Assembly: GCA_011049425.1 (NCBI GenBank) | Contig: DSBM01000034.1 | Coordinates: forward strand, 1-46,015 | DNA from: Candidatus Aminicenantes bacterium | GTDB lineage: Bacteria > Acidobacteriota > Aminicenantia > UBA2199 | Length of the DNA stretch: 46,015 nt | Direction of reading: 5' to 3' | Part shown: positions 22,927-30,846 of the stretch, one piece after another | Numbering within the stretch: position 1 is the stretch's first letter | Layout: every line of letters starts with the position of its first letter | Translations under genes and position numbers: made by a program | Notes under the pieces: model-generated | Database searches by the model: none | Seen by the model: only the letters and a program-made list of their open reading frames with translations | Told to the model about the DNA's origin: nothing

Positions 22927-23631
22927 ATGCAACGTGTCGCCGCCTTCTGTTCCCTGATCCTGTTGAGTTTGACGGCTCCATCAGCCGAGAATCTGATTGG
23001 GGCCCGGCAGCGCATGGTTCAGGAGCAGATTCTGGCCAAGGGGATTGTGGACTCCCGCATTCTGAATGCCTTTAACCGCGTGGCCCGACATCTTTTCGTG
23101 GATCCCGAACTGCGCCACCATGCTTATGCAGATGTGGAAGTGCCCATTGATGAAGGTCAGACCGTCAACCGTCCGTACACCGTAGCCATAATGACGGCAA
23201 TTATCGCACCGGGCTTTGACAAGAAAGTGCTGGAAATCGGGACCGGATCGGGATACCAGGCCGCGATCCTGGCGGAACTGGTCAAGCGCGTCTATACCAT
23301 CGATATATACGGGAGTCTTACCGCCAAGGCCCGCAGCCGGATTCGCTCAATGGGGTACGACAACGTCTCTTTCAAGACGGGGGACGGTTACCTGGGCTGG
23401 GAGGAGCATGCCCCCTATGACGGTATCATCGTCACCTGTTCCCCGGATCACATCCCCGAGCCGCTGATCCGGCAACTGGCCGTGGGTGGGAGGATGGTGA
23501 TTCCCGTCAGCTTTTCCAGTCAGGTCCAGGAACTCATCCTGGTCGAGAAAGAGGCGGACGGCCGCCTGAAACGCACCAATCTGATCCCCGTTCAGTTCGT
23601 TCCCATGATTCAACGCCGCCATGTCGACTGA
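22927..23631 (+). CDS. pcm: Protein-L-isoaspartate O-methyltransferase with an N-terminal signal peptide
   Basis: 234 residues. PIMT methylates L-isoaspartyl residues in damaged proteins using SAM. The enzyme body shows MVQEQILAKGIVD, the HHAYAD/VPIDEGQTVNRPY substrate-binding block and SAM motif VLEIGTGSGYQAAILAELV. The oddity is a hydrophobic N-terminus (RVAAFCSLILLSLTAPSA|EN) ahead of the usual family start, with a plausible signal peptidase I site and no lipobox. The start is supported by a TAGAAT box 6 nt upstream, and there is no good in-frame start after the signal before residue 34 (inside the enzyme body). Export would take it away from cytosolic SAM, so it may remain membrane-tethered. 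It overlaps the helicase gene by 11 nt. Confidence 0.9.
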   Translation: MQRVAAFCSLILLSLTAPSAENLIGARQRMVQEQILAKGIVDSRILNAFNRVARHLFVDPELRHHAYADVEVPIDEGQTVNRPYTVAIMTAIIAPGFDKKVLEIGTGSGYQAAILAELVKRVYTIDIYGSLTAKARSRIRSMGYDNVSFKTGDGYLGWEEHAPYDGIIVTCSPDHIPEPLIRQLAVGGRMVIPVSFSSQVQELILVEKEADGRLKRTNLIPVQFVPMIQRRHVD

Positions 23632-25672
23632 ATGGCTGGAGAAAATGAACCCGCGGCAGCGGGAGGCTGTTCTCTACTTTGATTCACCCCTGATGGTGGT
23701 TGCGGGTGCGGGCTCAGGCAAAACGCGCGTCATTACCCACAAGATCGCTTACCTGGTAAAAGAGAAAGGGCTGAATCCCGGTAACGTTCTCGGGGTTACT
23801 TTCACCAACAAGGCGGCAGCGGAGATGAAAACCCGGATTGAGCAGTTGACCGGAATCGATGCCCGCCGTTTCATGATATCCACCTTTCACGCGCTGGGGC
23901 TGAGAATGTTGCGTGAAAGCGGTAAAGAAAAGGGATTCGCACCGGAATGGTCGGTTATCGATGATAACGAGCAGCGACGCATCATGGACCGCCTGGCCCG
24001 GGAGTATTTGCCGGGTTTGACCCGGGACCAACGGGATCAGTTACGTCGACGGATCAACCTGGCCAAGATGAATTCCCTGTATCCCAACAATCCGGATTTG
24101 CTGGAGGCACGCGGTTTTTCCAACCAGGAGGTTGGATTTTTCCGGCGTTACCACGATTGTCAGGTCCGCGAACAGGTCTGGGATTTTGAAGACCTGGTCT
24201 CTCTTCCCGTTAAGATGTTGCAGAGCGACCCGCAACTCCTGCGCTTTTATGGCGACCGGTTCCAATACGTTGTGGTGGATGAGTTCCAGGACACCAATCC
24301 CAATCAGTACGAAATGATCCGCCTTTTGTCCGGACGCCGCCATGGTGTTACCGTGGTGGGCGACGATGATCAGGCCATCTACTCCTGGCGCGGCGCCAGC
24401 GTTCGTTTCCTGACTGATTTCGAGCGCGATTTTCCCAACACCCGGGTGATCAAGCTGGAACAGAATTACCGCTCCACCAAGCCCATCCTGGATTTTGCCA
24501 ACCATATTATCGGTATGAACCGGGAACGGAAAAGAAAGTCGATGTGGACCGAACGCGAGCAAGGGCCTCCGGTGTGCGTACTGCACTCCGTTTCCAAGCA
24601 GGACGAGGCGCGCAAGATCGCGGATTTAGTCTCTTTGTGGAAAAAAACTTTCCCGGAACGCTTGCCTGTAGCCATTCTTTATCGAATCAATTCCCAATCC
24701 CTGGCTTTGGAAACCGCGTTTGCCCGGGGGCGGGTTTCTTTTCGCATTATCAAGGGGCAGCGGTTTTTTGATCGCAAAGAAGTTCGAGATGCCATGGCGG
24801 TATTGCGGCTGGCCCTAAACAAATCGGACAACCTGGCCTTTCGGCGCCTGGCCGACAGCCTTCCCCTGGGGATCGGTCCCCGCACATTGGACCAATTGGA
24901 AAGAGAATCCCAACACTCCGGCCAACCCCTGCTGGCCACCTTGTTTCGCATGATGCCTCAGAAAGCCCGGTCCAAGCCGTTTCTGCTTCACCTGGAGCAA
25001 CTTTCAGCCGATCCGCCCCGGTCCGGATACGCCGACGTGCTGCGTTCTTTGTTGAAGCTTTCCGGTTATCGAAAGATTCTGCGGCAACGGGAAGAGGAAG
25101 AACGCTTACTGAATCTGGACGAGTTGGAGGAGTTTGTGCGCAATTGGGAAGAAAACGAGACCAACCCCCAAATCACCGACTTGCTGGATCGTATCAATGT
25201 GGATGCGTTTGACAAGGATCACAACCATTCCGTTGATGCTTTTCTCTTAACCATGCACAATGCCAAAGGTTTGGAATTCAAGACCGTGATTGCGGCGGGT
25301 GTCAATGCCACTTACTTACCGTTTTTTCTGCGCAAGGGCCTGCATGAGTGGGAAGAGGAACGCAGGCTCTTCTACGTAGCCTCTACCCGGGCCATTCATC
25401 ACTTGATCGTGTCAACCGGTTCAGAGCGCTTGTCTCCTTTCCTCAGTTCGCTGCCCGCCCGCCTCTACCGCTTTGCGCACTCCCCGGAGGAAATCAGCGC
25501 CGGCCGGGACCCGCTTCCGGTTAGAGAAGCTTCCGGAGAAGAGGTCGTGCACCCGATATTCGGACAAGGACGGATTGAAAAGCGCATTGACACCCATCGC
25601 TTGCTGGTGGATTTTGCCGAGCGGGGAAGAAAAGTGATCGACACGTCGATCGTGCCGTTAAACCCGACCTGA
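23621..25672 (+). CDS. UvrD/PcrA/Rep-family superfamily 1A DNA helicase
   Basis: 683 residues. 3'-5' helicase used in excision repair, replication restart or recombination control. Motif Q/I GAGSGKTRVITHK, Ia TFTNKAAAEMKTR, II VVDEFQDTN, III GDDDQAIYSWRGA, IV KLEQNYRSTKPIL, V LTMHNAKGLEFKTV and VI RRLFYVASTRA are all intact. A C-terminal segment after about residue 635 (VVHPIFGQGRIEKRI...LLVDFAERGRKVI) looks like the Tudor-like RNA-polymerase-binding domain of PcrA/UvrD, which favours UvrD/PcrA over Rep. Start ATG 23621 lies inside pcm (11 nt overlap). Confidence 0.93.
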   Translation: MSTEWLEKMNPRQREAVLYFDSPLMVVAGAGSGKTRVITHKIAYLVKEKGLNPGNVLGVTFTNKAAAEMKTRIEQLTGIDARRFMISTFHALGLRMLRESGKEKGFAPEWSVIDDNEQRRIMDRLAREYLPGLTRDQRDQLRRRINLAKMNSLYPNNPDLLEARGFSNQEVGFFRRYHDCQVREQVWDFEDLVSLPVKMLQSDPQLLRFYGDRFQYVVVDEFQDTNPNQYEMIRLLSGRRHGVTVVGDDDQAIYSWRGASVRFLTDFERDFPNTRVIKLEQNYRSTKPILDFANHIIGMNRERKRKSMWTEREQGPPVCVLHSVSKQDEARKIADLVSLWKKTFPERLPVAILYRINSQSLALETAFARGRVSFRIIKGQRFFDRKEVRDAMAVLRLALNKSDNLAFRRLADSLPLGIGPRTLDQLERESQHSGQPLLATLFRMMPQKARSKPFLLHLEQLSADPPRSGYADVLRSLLKLSGYRKILRQREEEERLLNLDELEEFVRNWEENETNPQITDLLDRINVDAFDKDHNHSVDAFLLTMHNAKGLEFKTVIAAGVNATYLPFFLRKGLHEWEEERRLFYVASTRAIHHLIVSTGSERLSPFLSSLPARLYRFAHSPEEISAGRDPLPVREASGEEVVHPIFGQGRIEKRIDTHRLLVDFAERGRKVIDTSIVPLNPT

Positions 25673-25683
25673 GATTTTGTCTC

Positions 25684-25712
25684 TTTATTTCATTGTGTTT
25701 TTGGCGTATAAT
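25684..25712 (+). promoter_or_regulatory. Promoter of the 113-residue hypothetical gene
   Basis: TTTATT (25684-25689), 17 bp spacer, TATAAT (25707-25712). The ATG at 25722 follows after 9 nt with no Shine-Dalgarno sequence, so the leader is very short or absent. Confidence 0.5.
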
Positions 25713-25721
25713 ACCAACTCC

Positions 25722-26063
25722 ATGAACGCATCTGAGATCATTCAGCGGGAAAAGTTGGATAACATCCTGAATCCCAAAAAATCCAACCGCTGCTTTAAGA
25801 TCACCATCCGTTTCCAGAAGCAATTGACGCGGAATTTCGAGCGGGCGCTTGAACTGGCCAGGCGGAACCCCCATTTCATGGAAGAAGGCGAAGGTGATTT
25901 CTACAGGGTCTACGCCGGTTTTTCGCCGGACCGCGTGGATGAACTTTATGAGTTGTTTGAGCTGGTCAAGGGAGCCGAGACCACGGTGATCTTTCTGAAC
26001 AACAAACGAATTCCCTATATTCAGGACTTATGGATGTTTTTGATGTGGTTTTACCGCGTCTGA
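25722..26063 (+). CDS. Small conserved-looking hypothetical protein
   Basis: 113 residues, soluble, charged. The N-terminal half is basic (NPKKSNRCFKITIRFQKQLTR). The C-terminal half has alternating helix and strand patterns (DRVDELYELFELVKG, ETTVIFLNNKRIP) and ends with an aromatic cluster (YIQDLWMFLMWFYRV). I do not recognise the family. ATG 25722 is preferred over an upstream in-frame start at 25677 because the latter lies within the promoter and before its -10. It stands alone between uvrD and the TPR lipoprotein gene, which has its own promoter. Confidence 0.65.
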   Translation: MNASEIIQREKLDNILNPKKSNRCFKITIRFQKQLTRNFERALELARRNPHFMEEGEGDFYRVYAGFSPDRVDELYELFELVKGAETTVIFLNNKRIPYIQDLWMFLMWFYRV

Positions 26064-26098
26064 TAGGGCTGGAATTGAGTGGAACAACACATTTTGGC

Positions 26099-26127
26099 TT
26101 GACTTTTGCCAAGGGTTTATTTATATA
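26099..26127 (+). promoter_or_regulatory. Promoter of the TPR lipoprotein gene
   Basis: TTGACT (26099-26104), 17 bp spacer, TATATA (26122-26127). GGAGGAGG at 26136-26143 serves ATG 26149 and also contains an in-frame TTG (26134) that is rejected as a start. Confidence 0.65.
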
Positions 26128-26148
26128 GAAGACTTGGAGGAGGCTCTT

Positions 26149-27402
26149 ATGAGAAAAACGTCGATACTGCTCTTAATCGGCATGTTCGCTGCATTACTTG
26201 TGCTCTCATTCTCGTTTACCGGCTGCGAGAATCTCAAGCTGGACAACTTGAAGGCCAACGACCACCTCAATAAAGGCAACAAATACTACCGGGATGAGAA
26301 GTTCGCCAAGGCGGTAAAGGAATATGAGCAGGCCCTGGAATTAAACCCCAAGTTGGAATTGATTTACTTTCACGTGGGCACGGCGTACGCCAGCCTGTAT
26401 CGTCCCGGCCGCGGCACGGACCGCAATGAGGAGTACGCACAGGAAGCTGTGGAATACCTGCAGAAAGCCCTGGAAAACGATCCGGAAAATGAACAGATCT
26501 ACCTGGCTCTCGGCGACATCTTCGACAAGATGGAAAACGCCGAAGAAGCAGAGAAGTACTATTTGCGGATCCTGGAAAACGAACCGGATAATCCCAAATC
26601 CTACTACATTCTGGCCGACTTTTACTCTAAGTACGATCAAGAAGACAAGTCCGGGGAGATGTTCAAAAAACGCATAGCTCTCGATCCGAAAGATCCGGAA
26701 GGTTATCTGTACTACGCCAATTACCTGCAGAACAAGCGCAAATGGTATGAAGCCATGGACGCTTTTGAATCCATGATCATTGCCATGACGGCCCCGGAAA
26801 TCCAGATGGAACGCCTGGAAATCCAAGAACTTGAACGGAAGGTGTCGGATATTGAAAAGATCGAAGAATACCTTGACAAGCATGTACGCAAGAACCGTAC
26901 GATTTCCGCAGATGCGCGCAAGCAGATGATCGAGGAAAAAGAACAGCAGATCCGTGAAATCGGCGACAAAGAAGCCTTGGAAAAAGCGTTGGCCGAAAAA
27001 CGCGAAGCGGTCAATGCCAAGCTGGAGGGCTTAAAAGAGATCCAGGATCAGATGCCCGGGGAAAAAAAGACCAAGCTTTCTGAAGCCTATTATTCTCTTG
27101 GCGTGGTATGCTGGTTCAAGAGTTTCCAGACACCCATCGACATGATGAGCGCCCAGGAGCGGCGCAACGTGTTGGATCGCGGTTTCCAGGCCCTGGAGCG
27201 GTCGGTGGAACTCAACCCCACTTACGCGGAACCCTGGGCGTACAGCAACCTGCTGTGGCGTGAAATGATCAAGGTGGAACCGCTGAAACGCGAGGAATTC
27301 ACGGCCAAGGCACAGGAAGATGTAGAAAAATTCCAGAGATTGAGACAACGCCAGCTGGCCATGGAAGAAAAGATGAAAAAATTGGAACAACTGGGCGGCT
27401 GA
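26149..27402 (+). CDS. TPR-repeat lipoprotein
   Basis: 417 residues. A lipoprotein signal peptide ends in SFTGC, with the acylated Cys at residue 26. Residues about 36-215 hold five or so tetratricopeptide repeats ('KAVKEYEQALELNPK', 'EAVEYLQKALENDPE', 'EAEKYYLRILENEPD'). Residues about 225-310 are a highly charged coiled coil (LEIQELERKVSDIEKIEEYL, QMIEEKEQQIREIGD). A final TPR-like segment (ALERSVELNPTYAEPW) follows. It is probably a periplasmic scaffold anchored to the outer membrane; partners unknown. Strong Shine-Dalgarno GGAGGAGG and promoter upstream, a rho-independent terminator 32 nt downstream: a monocistronic unit, likely well expressed. Confidence 0.88.
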   Translation: MRKTSILLLIGMFAALLVLSFSFTGCENLKLDNLKANDHLNKGNKYYRDEKFAKAVKEYEQALELNPKLELIYFHVGTAYASLYRPGRGTDRNEEYAQEAVEYLQKALENDPENEQIYLALGDIFDKMENAEEAEKYYLRILENEPDNPKSYYILADFYSKYDQEDKSGEMFKKRIALDPKDPEGYLYYANYLQNKRKWYEAMDAFESMIIAMTAPEIQMERLEIQELERKVSDIEKIEEYLDKHVRKNRTISADARKQMIEEKEQQIREIGDKEALEKALAEKREAVNAKLEGLKEIQDQMPGEKKTKLSEAYYSLGVVCWFKSFQTPIDMMSAQERRNVLDRGFQALERSVELNPTYAEPWAYSNLLWREMIKVEPLKREEFTAKAQEDVEKFQRLRQRQLAMEEKMKKLEQLGG

Positions 27403-27433
27403 CCTGAAAAAGAGATACTCAAGATTCGATAAG

Positions 27434-27466
27434 CCCCGCGGTGCCCCCAGCCGCGGGGTTTTTTTT
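27434..27466 (+). terminator. Rho-independent terminator after the TPR lipoprotein gene
   Basis: Stem CCCCGCGG (27434-27441) with CCGCGGGG (27451-27458), 9 nt loop, then eight T (27459-27466). The clearest intrinsic terminator in the window. Confidence 0.93.
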
Positions 27467-27516
27467 GCCCCGATCCCGGCGGATTAGCATTCCCGGACCT
27501 GCGGTACAACATGGCG

Positions 27517-27963
27517 ATGAAGATCAATACCAAGTTGCGTTACGGTCTGCGCATGTTGCTTGCCCTGGCGGAAGAACCGGGTAAAGTGCGCAGCACCGCG
27601 GAACTTGGTGAGGCCATGAAAGTATCACCGAAATACCTGCGCAAACTGGCGGGTCCAATGGAAAAGGCCGGGCTGATTGACAGCGTGCAGGGGATTTACG
27701 GGGGTTACCGGCTGCAGATGTCTCCGGACCTGATTTCGATCCAAAAGCTTTTTTCCGCGTTTAACGAAAAAATCCGTTTGTCTGACTGCGTCAACGGGGA
27801 CACTTGCCCGCTTTTTGACACCTGCTATGCTCGGCCGTTGTGGGACTACCTGGTGGACCTGATCGAGTACCGCTTTGCCTCAATCACCTTGACCGATATC
27901 ATCCGGCATACCTTCGACCGTTCATTATCGTGCGAAAACGTTCAGCCCCTACGGCGGATGTAG
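27517..27963 (+). CDS. Rrf2/IscR-type iron-sulfur transcriptional regulator
   Basis: 148 residues. An N-terminal winged helix (MKINTKLRYGLRMLLALAEE, then VSPKYLRKLAGPMEKAGLIDSVQGIYGGYRL) matches Rrf2. Cys91, Cys97 and Cys103 form the CX5CX5C cluster of IscR, which binds a [2Fe-2S] cluster. ATG 27517 gives the family-typical start; the ATG 6 nt earlier (27511) is the alternative. A weak -10 (TACAAC, 27505-27510) would make 27517 leaderless. No isc/suf genes lie nearby; the targets are unknown. The 3' end overlaps the convergent DUF1232 gene by 22 nt. Confidence 0.88.
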   Translation: MKINTKLRYGLRMLLALAEEPGKVRSTAELGEAMKVSPKYLRKLAGPMEKAGLIDSVQGIYGGYRLQMSPDLISIQKLFSAFNEKIRLSDCVNGDTCPLFDTCYARPLWDYLVDLIEYRFASITLTDIIRHTFDRSLSCENVQPLRRM

Positions 27964-28433
27964 TTCAACAGCGTTCGTGGTATCTGGGCTGCAATTTCGT
28001 TTAGAACCGCAACGATTTCGCGCACTTTTTCAAATAATTCGGGATTTCCCGCCCAGCTGGTCAGGAGCCTGTTCTGAAAATCCGGGCCGCCGGAGTTAAA
28101 GGTTTTGTTCAGCAATACGGCTGTAACCAACAGGTCGTCAATCAGGCCGGCGCAGGGGATCACATCGGGAATGAAATCCAGCGGCATGATCACGTAGGCC
28201 ATGGCAATCAGCAGCCGTCCCTTAACTGCCGGGGGCACGGCCCGGTCCATGAGCAAGCGGATGGTCAGATGCACCAGGTCGGGAAAAACCAGCAGGTATT
28301 GCAGAAACCGGTCGCTCCAGCCGCCGGTACGTCGGCAGAGTTGCCTGGAGGCCGCCCATTCAGTGATGCGCTGCCTTACCCGGCGGTAAGCGTCTTCGTA
28401 TATTTTGGAGCGGGCTTCAATGGTGTGGTTCAT
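27942..28433 (-). CDS. YkvA/DUF1232 family membrane protein
   Basis: 163 residues. The family hallmark is present: a hydrophobic helix then MPLDFIPDVIPCAGLIDDLLVTAVLL (DxIPDxxPxxGxxDD). Function unknown for the family. Start ATG 28433 has GGAG about 10 nt upstream and a consensus promoter at 28514-28486. The C-terminus overlaps rrf2 head-on by 22 nt, so transcripts of the two genes are antisense at their ends. Confidence 0.85.
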   Translation of the reverse strand: MNHTIEARSKIYEDAYRRVRQRITEWAASRQLCRRTGGWSDRFLQYLLVFPDLVHLTIRLLMDRAVPPAVKGRLLIAMAYVIMPLDFIPDVIPCAGLIDDLLVTAVLLNKTFNSGGPDFQNRLLTSWAGNPELFEKVREIVAVLNEIAAQIPRTLLNYIRRRG

Positions 28434-28485
28434 GTTTCATTCTCCATTCCGCGGATCCAAGCAATGGAATCCGATTCTACTGACT

Positions 28486-28514
28486 AATATAGGATTCTCT
28501 GCGTGTGATGTCAA
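28486..28514 (-). promoter_or_regulatory. Promoter of the DUF1232 gene
   Basis: Minus strand: perfect TTGACA (28514-28509), 17 bp spacer, TATATT (28491-28486). Leader of about 45 nt. Confidence 0.75.
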
Positions 28515-28565
28515 CGTTCATGTCAAGAGGAAAACAGGGGAATTTGGACTGAACACCCGTTATTG

Positions 28566-28594
28566 TTGACAATATTTTTCCCCTGTGGTAAAGC
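28566..28594 (+). promoter_or_regulatory. Promoter of the HU-led operon
   Basis: Perfect TTGACA (28566-28571), 17 bp spacer, TAAAGC (28589-28594, a weak -10). AGGAG at 28601-28605 precedes ATG 28611. Confidence 0.5.
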
Positions 28595-28610
28595 GAGACC
28601 AGGAGTGCGC

Positions 28611-28889
28611 ATGAACAAACGAGAGATTTCGGAACTCATGGCCCGCCGGTTGGACATCAAGAAATTTGAGTCCTATCAATTCATCGATTTCATGATTCAG
28701 GTAGTGGTGGAGCAACTGAAAAGCGGACGCAAAGTACTGATCTCAAATTTCGGCACGTTCAAGATCATCCGTCGAGACAACAAGCGGGTCATCAATCCCA
28801 ATACTCAGAATCCCATGATTATCCCGTCCAAAAAGATCGTTAAGTTTATTCCATCAAAAAACCTGAAACAATCTATAGCGAAAAAGTAG
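28611..28889 (+). CDS. HU/IHF-family DNA-binding protein
   Basis: 92 residues, standard HU size. KREISELMARRLDIK and the second helix LKSGRKVLISNFGTFKI precede the DNA-clasping arm RRDNKRVINPNTQNPMIIPSKK (Arg/Lys-rich with the intercalating Pro region), then VKFIPSKNLKQSI. Small basic nucleoid protein that bends DNA. ATG 28611 has AGGAG 5 nt upstream; an upstream in-frame start at 28563 lies before the promoter -35 and is rejected. It abuts the Usp gene (no gap), heading a seven-gene run that includes topA and dprA. Confidence 0.9.
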   Translation: MNKREISELMARRLDIKKFESYQFIDFMIQVVVEQLKSGRKVLISNFGTFKIIRRDNKRVINPNTQNPMIIPSKKIVKFIPSKNLKQSIAKK

Positions 28890-29780
28890 ATGAAACAAAA
28901 ACACTCCTTTCAGATCCAGCGGGTTCTCTGGGCCACTGATTTCTCGAATGAGAGCATGTCCTGCTTATCCTGGATGCGATGGGTGCAAAACCGGATCCAA
29001 CCCGAAGCCCATGCTCTCTACGTCTTGCCGCGCTTTTCTGACTGGGTTTACGAAGCTGCTTTCTTTTCCCTGGAAGACTTGCGCCTGGAGATTGAGTCCA
29101 CCCGGGAAAAATCCGTTTCCAAATTGGCTGAGATCGCCAAGCACAAAGGATTGGACTTCGTCGCGGCCGTTCGAGAAGGAATCGCCAGTGAAGAGATCTC
29201 CAACTATGCCCAAGAGCATTCCATCGACATGATCTTTGCCGGACGTCGGGGTTTATCGGAGATCGAACAGATCCTGGTTGGATCCACGACGGCGCGGTTG
29301 GTGCGAAACTCACACGCCCCTGTGTTCGTGGTGCCAAAAGAAAAGCGCAAAGCCGCCATCAAGCGCATCCTGGCTCCGGTGGATCTGAACGAGTTGTCTA
29401 TGCGGGAGTTGTGTTATGCCATTGCCCTGGCACGGCAACTTCGCTCTGAATTGCTCGTGACCCACGTGGCGGAATTCTACAACTACAAGGTTCCCGCACT
29501 GAAACACCATCAGTTGATGGAACGCATCAACCGGCGCATTGCCGATGTCGCCGCCGATATGGACTACGAAGTGCAAAACATCATTCATGAGACCGGGGAA
29601 CCGGCACACAAGATCATTGAAGTGGCCGCCGATCAGGACATAGATGTGATCGTTATGGCAACCAGCCAGCGCAGGGGCCTGGAAAAGTTCCTGATGGGAA
29701 GCGTGACTCAGAAAGTGTTGCTGGCCACTTCGATCCCCCTGATCGTTCTTCCGCCGAACGGTGATTCAGCCGCTGAATGA
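28890..29780 (+). CDS. Tandem universal stress protein (two UspA domains)
   Basis: 296 residues in two Usp folds (about 8-147 and 150-290). Domain 1 begins RVLWATDFSNES and ends GRRGLSEIEQILVGSTTARLVRNSHAPVFVVP, keeping the GxxG-x9-GS/T ATP-binding pattern. Domain 2 begins RILAPVDLNELS and ends TSQRRGLEKFLMGSVTQKVLLATSIPLIVLP, where the pattern is similar but the first Gly is shifted. Usp proteins bind ATP and protect cells under stress; the mechanism varies. The start directly abuts the HU stop; the 3' end overlaps dprA by 20 nt. Confidence 0.9.
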   Translation: MKQKHSFQIQRVLWATDFSNESMSCLSWMRWVQNRIQPEAHALYVLPRFSDWVYEAAFFSLEDLRLEIESTREKSVSKLAEIAKHKGLDFVAAVREGIASEEISNYAQEHSIDMIFAGRRGLSEIEQILVGSTTARLVRNSHAPVFVVPKEKRKAAIKRILAPVDLNELSMRELCYAIALARQLRSELLVTHVAEFYNYKVPALKHHQLMERINRRIADVAADMDYEVQNIIHETGEPAHKIIEVAADQDIDVIVMATSQRRGLEKFLMGSVTQKVLLATSIPLIVLPPNGDSAAE

Positions 29781-30846
29781 TTTCCGGCTGCACACCATCG
29801 CGGCCCATCTTTTCTGCTGGCATCATGCTGCGGCCCGCCGGCGCATGTTGCGGCGCAATCTGGGTTTGCGGGATCTTTTGCGTATGGATCGCGCCGATGT
29901 CCGCTCCCTGGGATTTCCTTTCGACGCACTGGAAGGATTCCCGCAAAAATACCTGGCGGCCGCGCACGAGGAAATCGCAAAGTGCCGACAACTGCGAACG
30001 GCATTGATATTGCGCGATGATCCGGCTTATCCGCCATTGTTAAAGGAAATCTACGACCCGCCGGAAATTCTCTACGTACGTGGAGATGCGCGCCATCTCC
30101 AGGGCATGCAGTTGGCTGTGGTGGGATCACGCAAGGCGGACGCCTACGGCAGGCGCATGGTTAACCGTTTGATTCCTCCCGCCTCTATGGCTGGAATAAC
30201 GGTGGTTTCCGGTATGGCTTACGGCATCGACACCCTGGCTCATCGGGTTGCCCTTGACGGCGGTCACCCAACCGTGGGAGTCAACGCCTGTGGCATGGAT
30301 CACCTTTATCCGGCGGGCAATCGCAGCCTTCATGACCGCATCCAGAAAAATGGATGCATTATCTGCGAGGCCCCTTTGGGAACTCCGCCTCAGCCGTTTC
30401 TTTTCCCTGTACGCAATCGCATCATTTCCGGGTTGTGCCGGGCGGTGATGGTGGTGCAGGGAACATTGCGCAGTGGCTCGCTGATCACCGCGCGCATGGC
30501 CCTGGACCAGAACCGTGAGTTGCTGGCTGTCCCGGGTCCGGCCGATTCGCCTCTTAGTTCGGGTCCGCATCAATTGATCCAGCAAGGCGCCAAACTGGTT
30601 CAGCAACCGCAAGACATACTTGAAGAGTACGGTTTGAGTGCGGATGCGGGCCAACGGTCGCTTGCCGGTCTCTCTTCCCGGGAACGTCGCGTGCTTGACT
30701 TGATGAGCACGGATGGGGTAAAACATATTGACGATTTCGTGGAAACATTGAACCTTCCCGTTCCGGTAGTGGTTTCCCTGCTGCTTGAATTGACAATGAA
30801 GGGGTTTATCCGCGAGGAAGGAGACGGATACCGCAAGCAGTCATGA
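29761..30846 (+). CDS. dprA: DNA-processing protein DprA/Smf
   Basis: 361 residues. DprA loads RecA on incoming single-stranded DNA during natural transformation; it is also widely conserved in non-competent bacteria. The Rossmann-like core shows AVVGSRKADAYGRRM, VVSGMAYGIDTLAHRVAL, the EAPLGTPPQPFLFPVRNRIISGLC block and GSLITARMAL. A C-terminal winged helix (SSRERRVLDLMSTDGVKHIDDFVETL) follows. The start GTG 29761 lies inside the Usp gene and lacks a strong Shine-Dalgarno, consistent with coupling. The 3' end overlaps topA by 4 nt (ATGA), the common dprA-topA order. Confidence 0.93.
   Translation: MIQPLNDFRLHTIAAHLFCWHHAAARRRMLRRNLGLRDLLRMDRADVRSLGFPFDALEGFPQKYLAAAHEEIAKCRQLRTALILRDDPAYPPLLKEIYDPPEILYVRGDARHLQGMQLAVVGSRKADAYGRRMVNRLIPPASMAGITVVSGMAYGIDTLAHRVALDGGHPTVGVNACGMDHLYPAGNRSLHDRIQKNGCIICEAPLGTPPQPFLFPVRNRIISGLCRAVMVVQGTLRSGSLITARMALDQNRELLAVPGPADSPLSSGPHQLIQQGAKLVQQPQDILEEYGLSADAGQRSLAGLSSRERRVLDLMSTDGVKHIDDFVETLNLPVPVVVSLLLELTMKGFIREEGDGYRKQS

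Noticed and set aside
25675-25690. GAGATTTTGTCTC followed by T-rich sequence as a terminator of uvrD
   Set aside because: The stem is only four base pairs.
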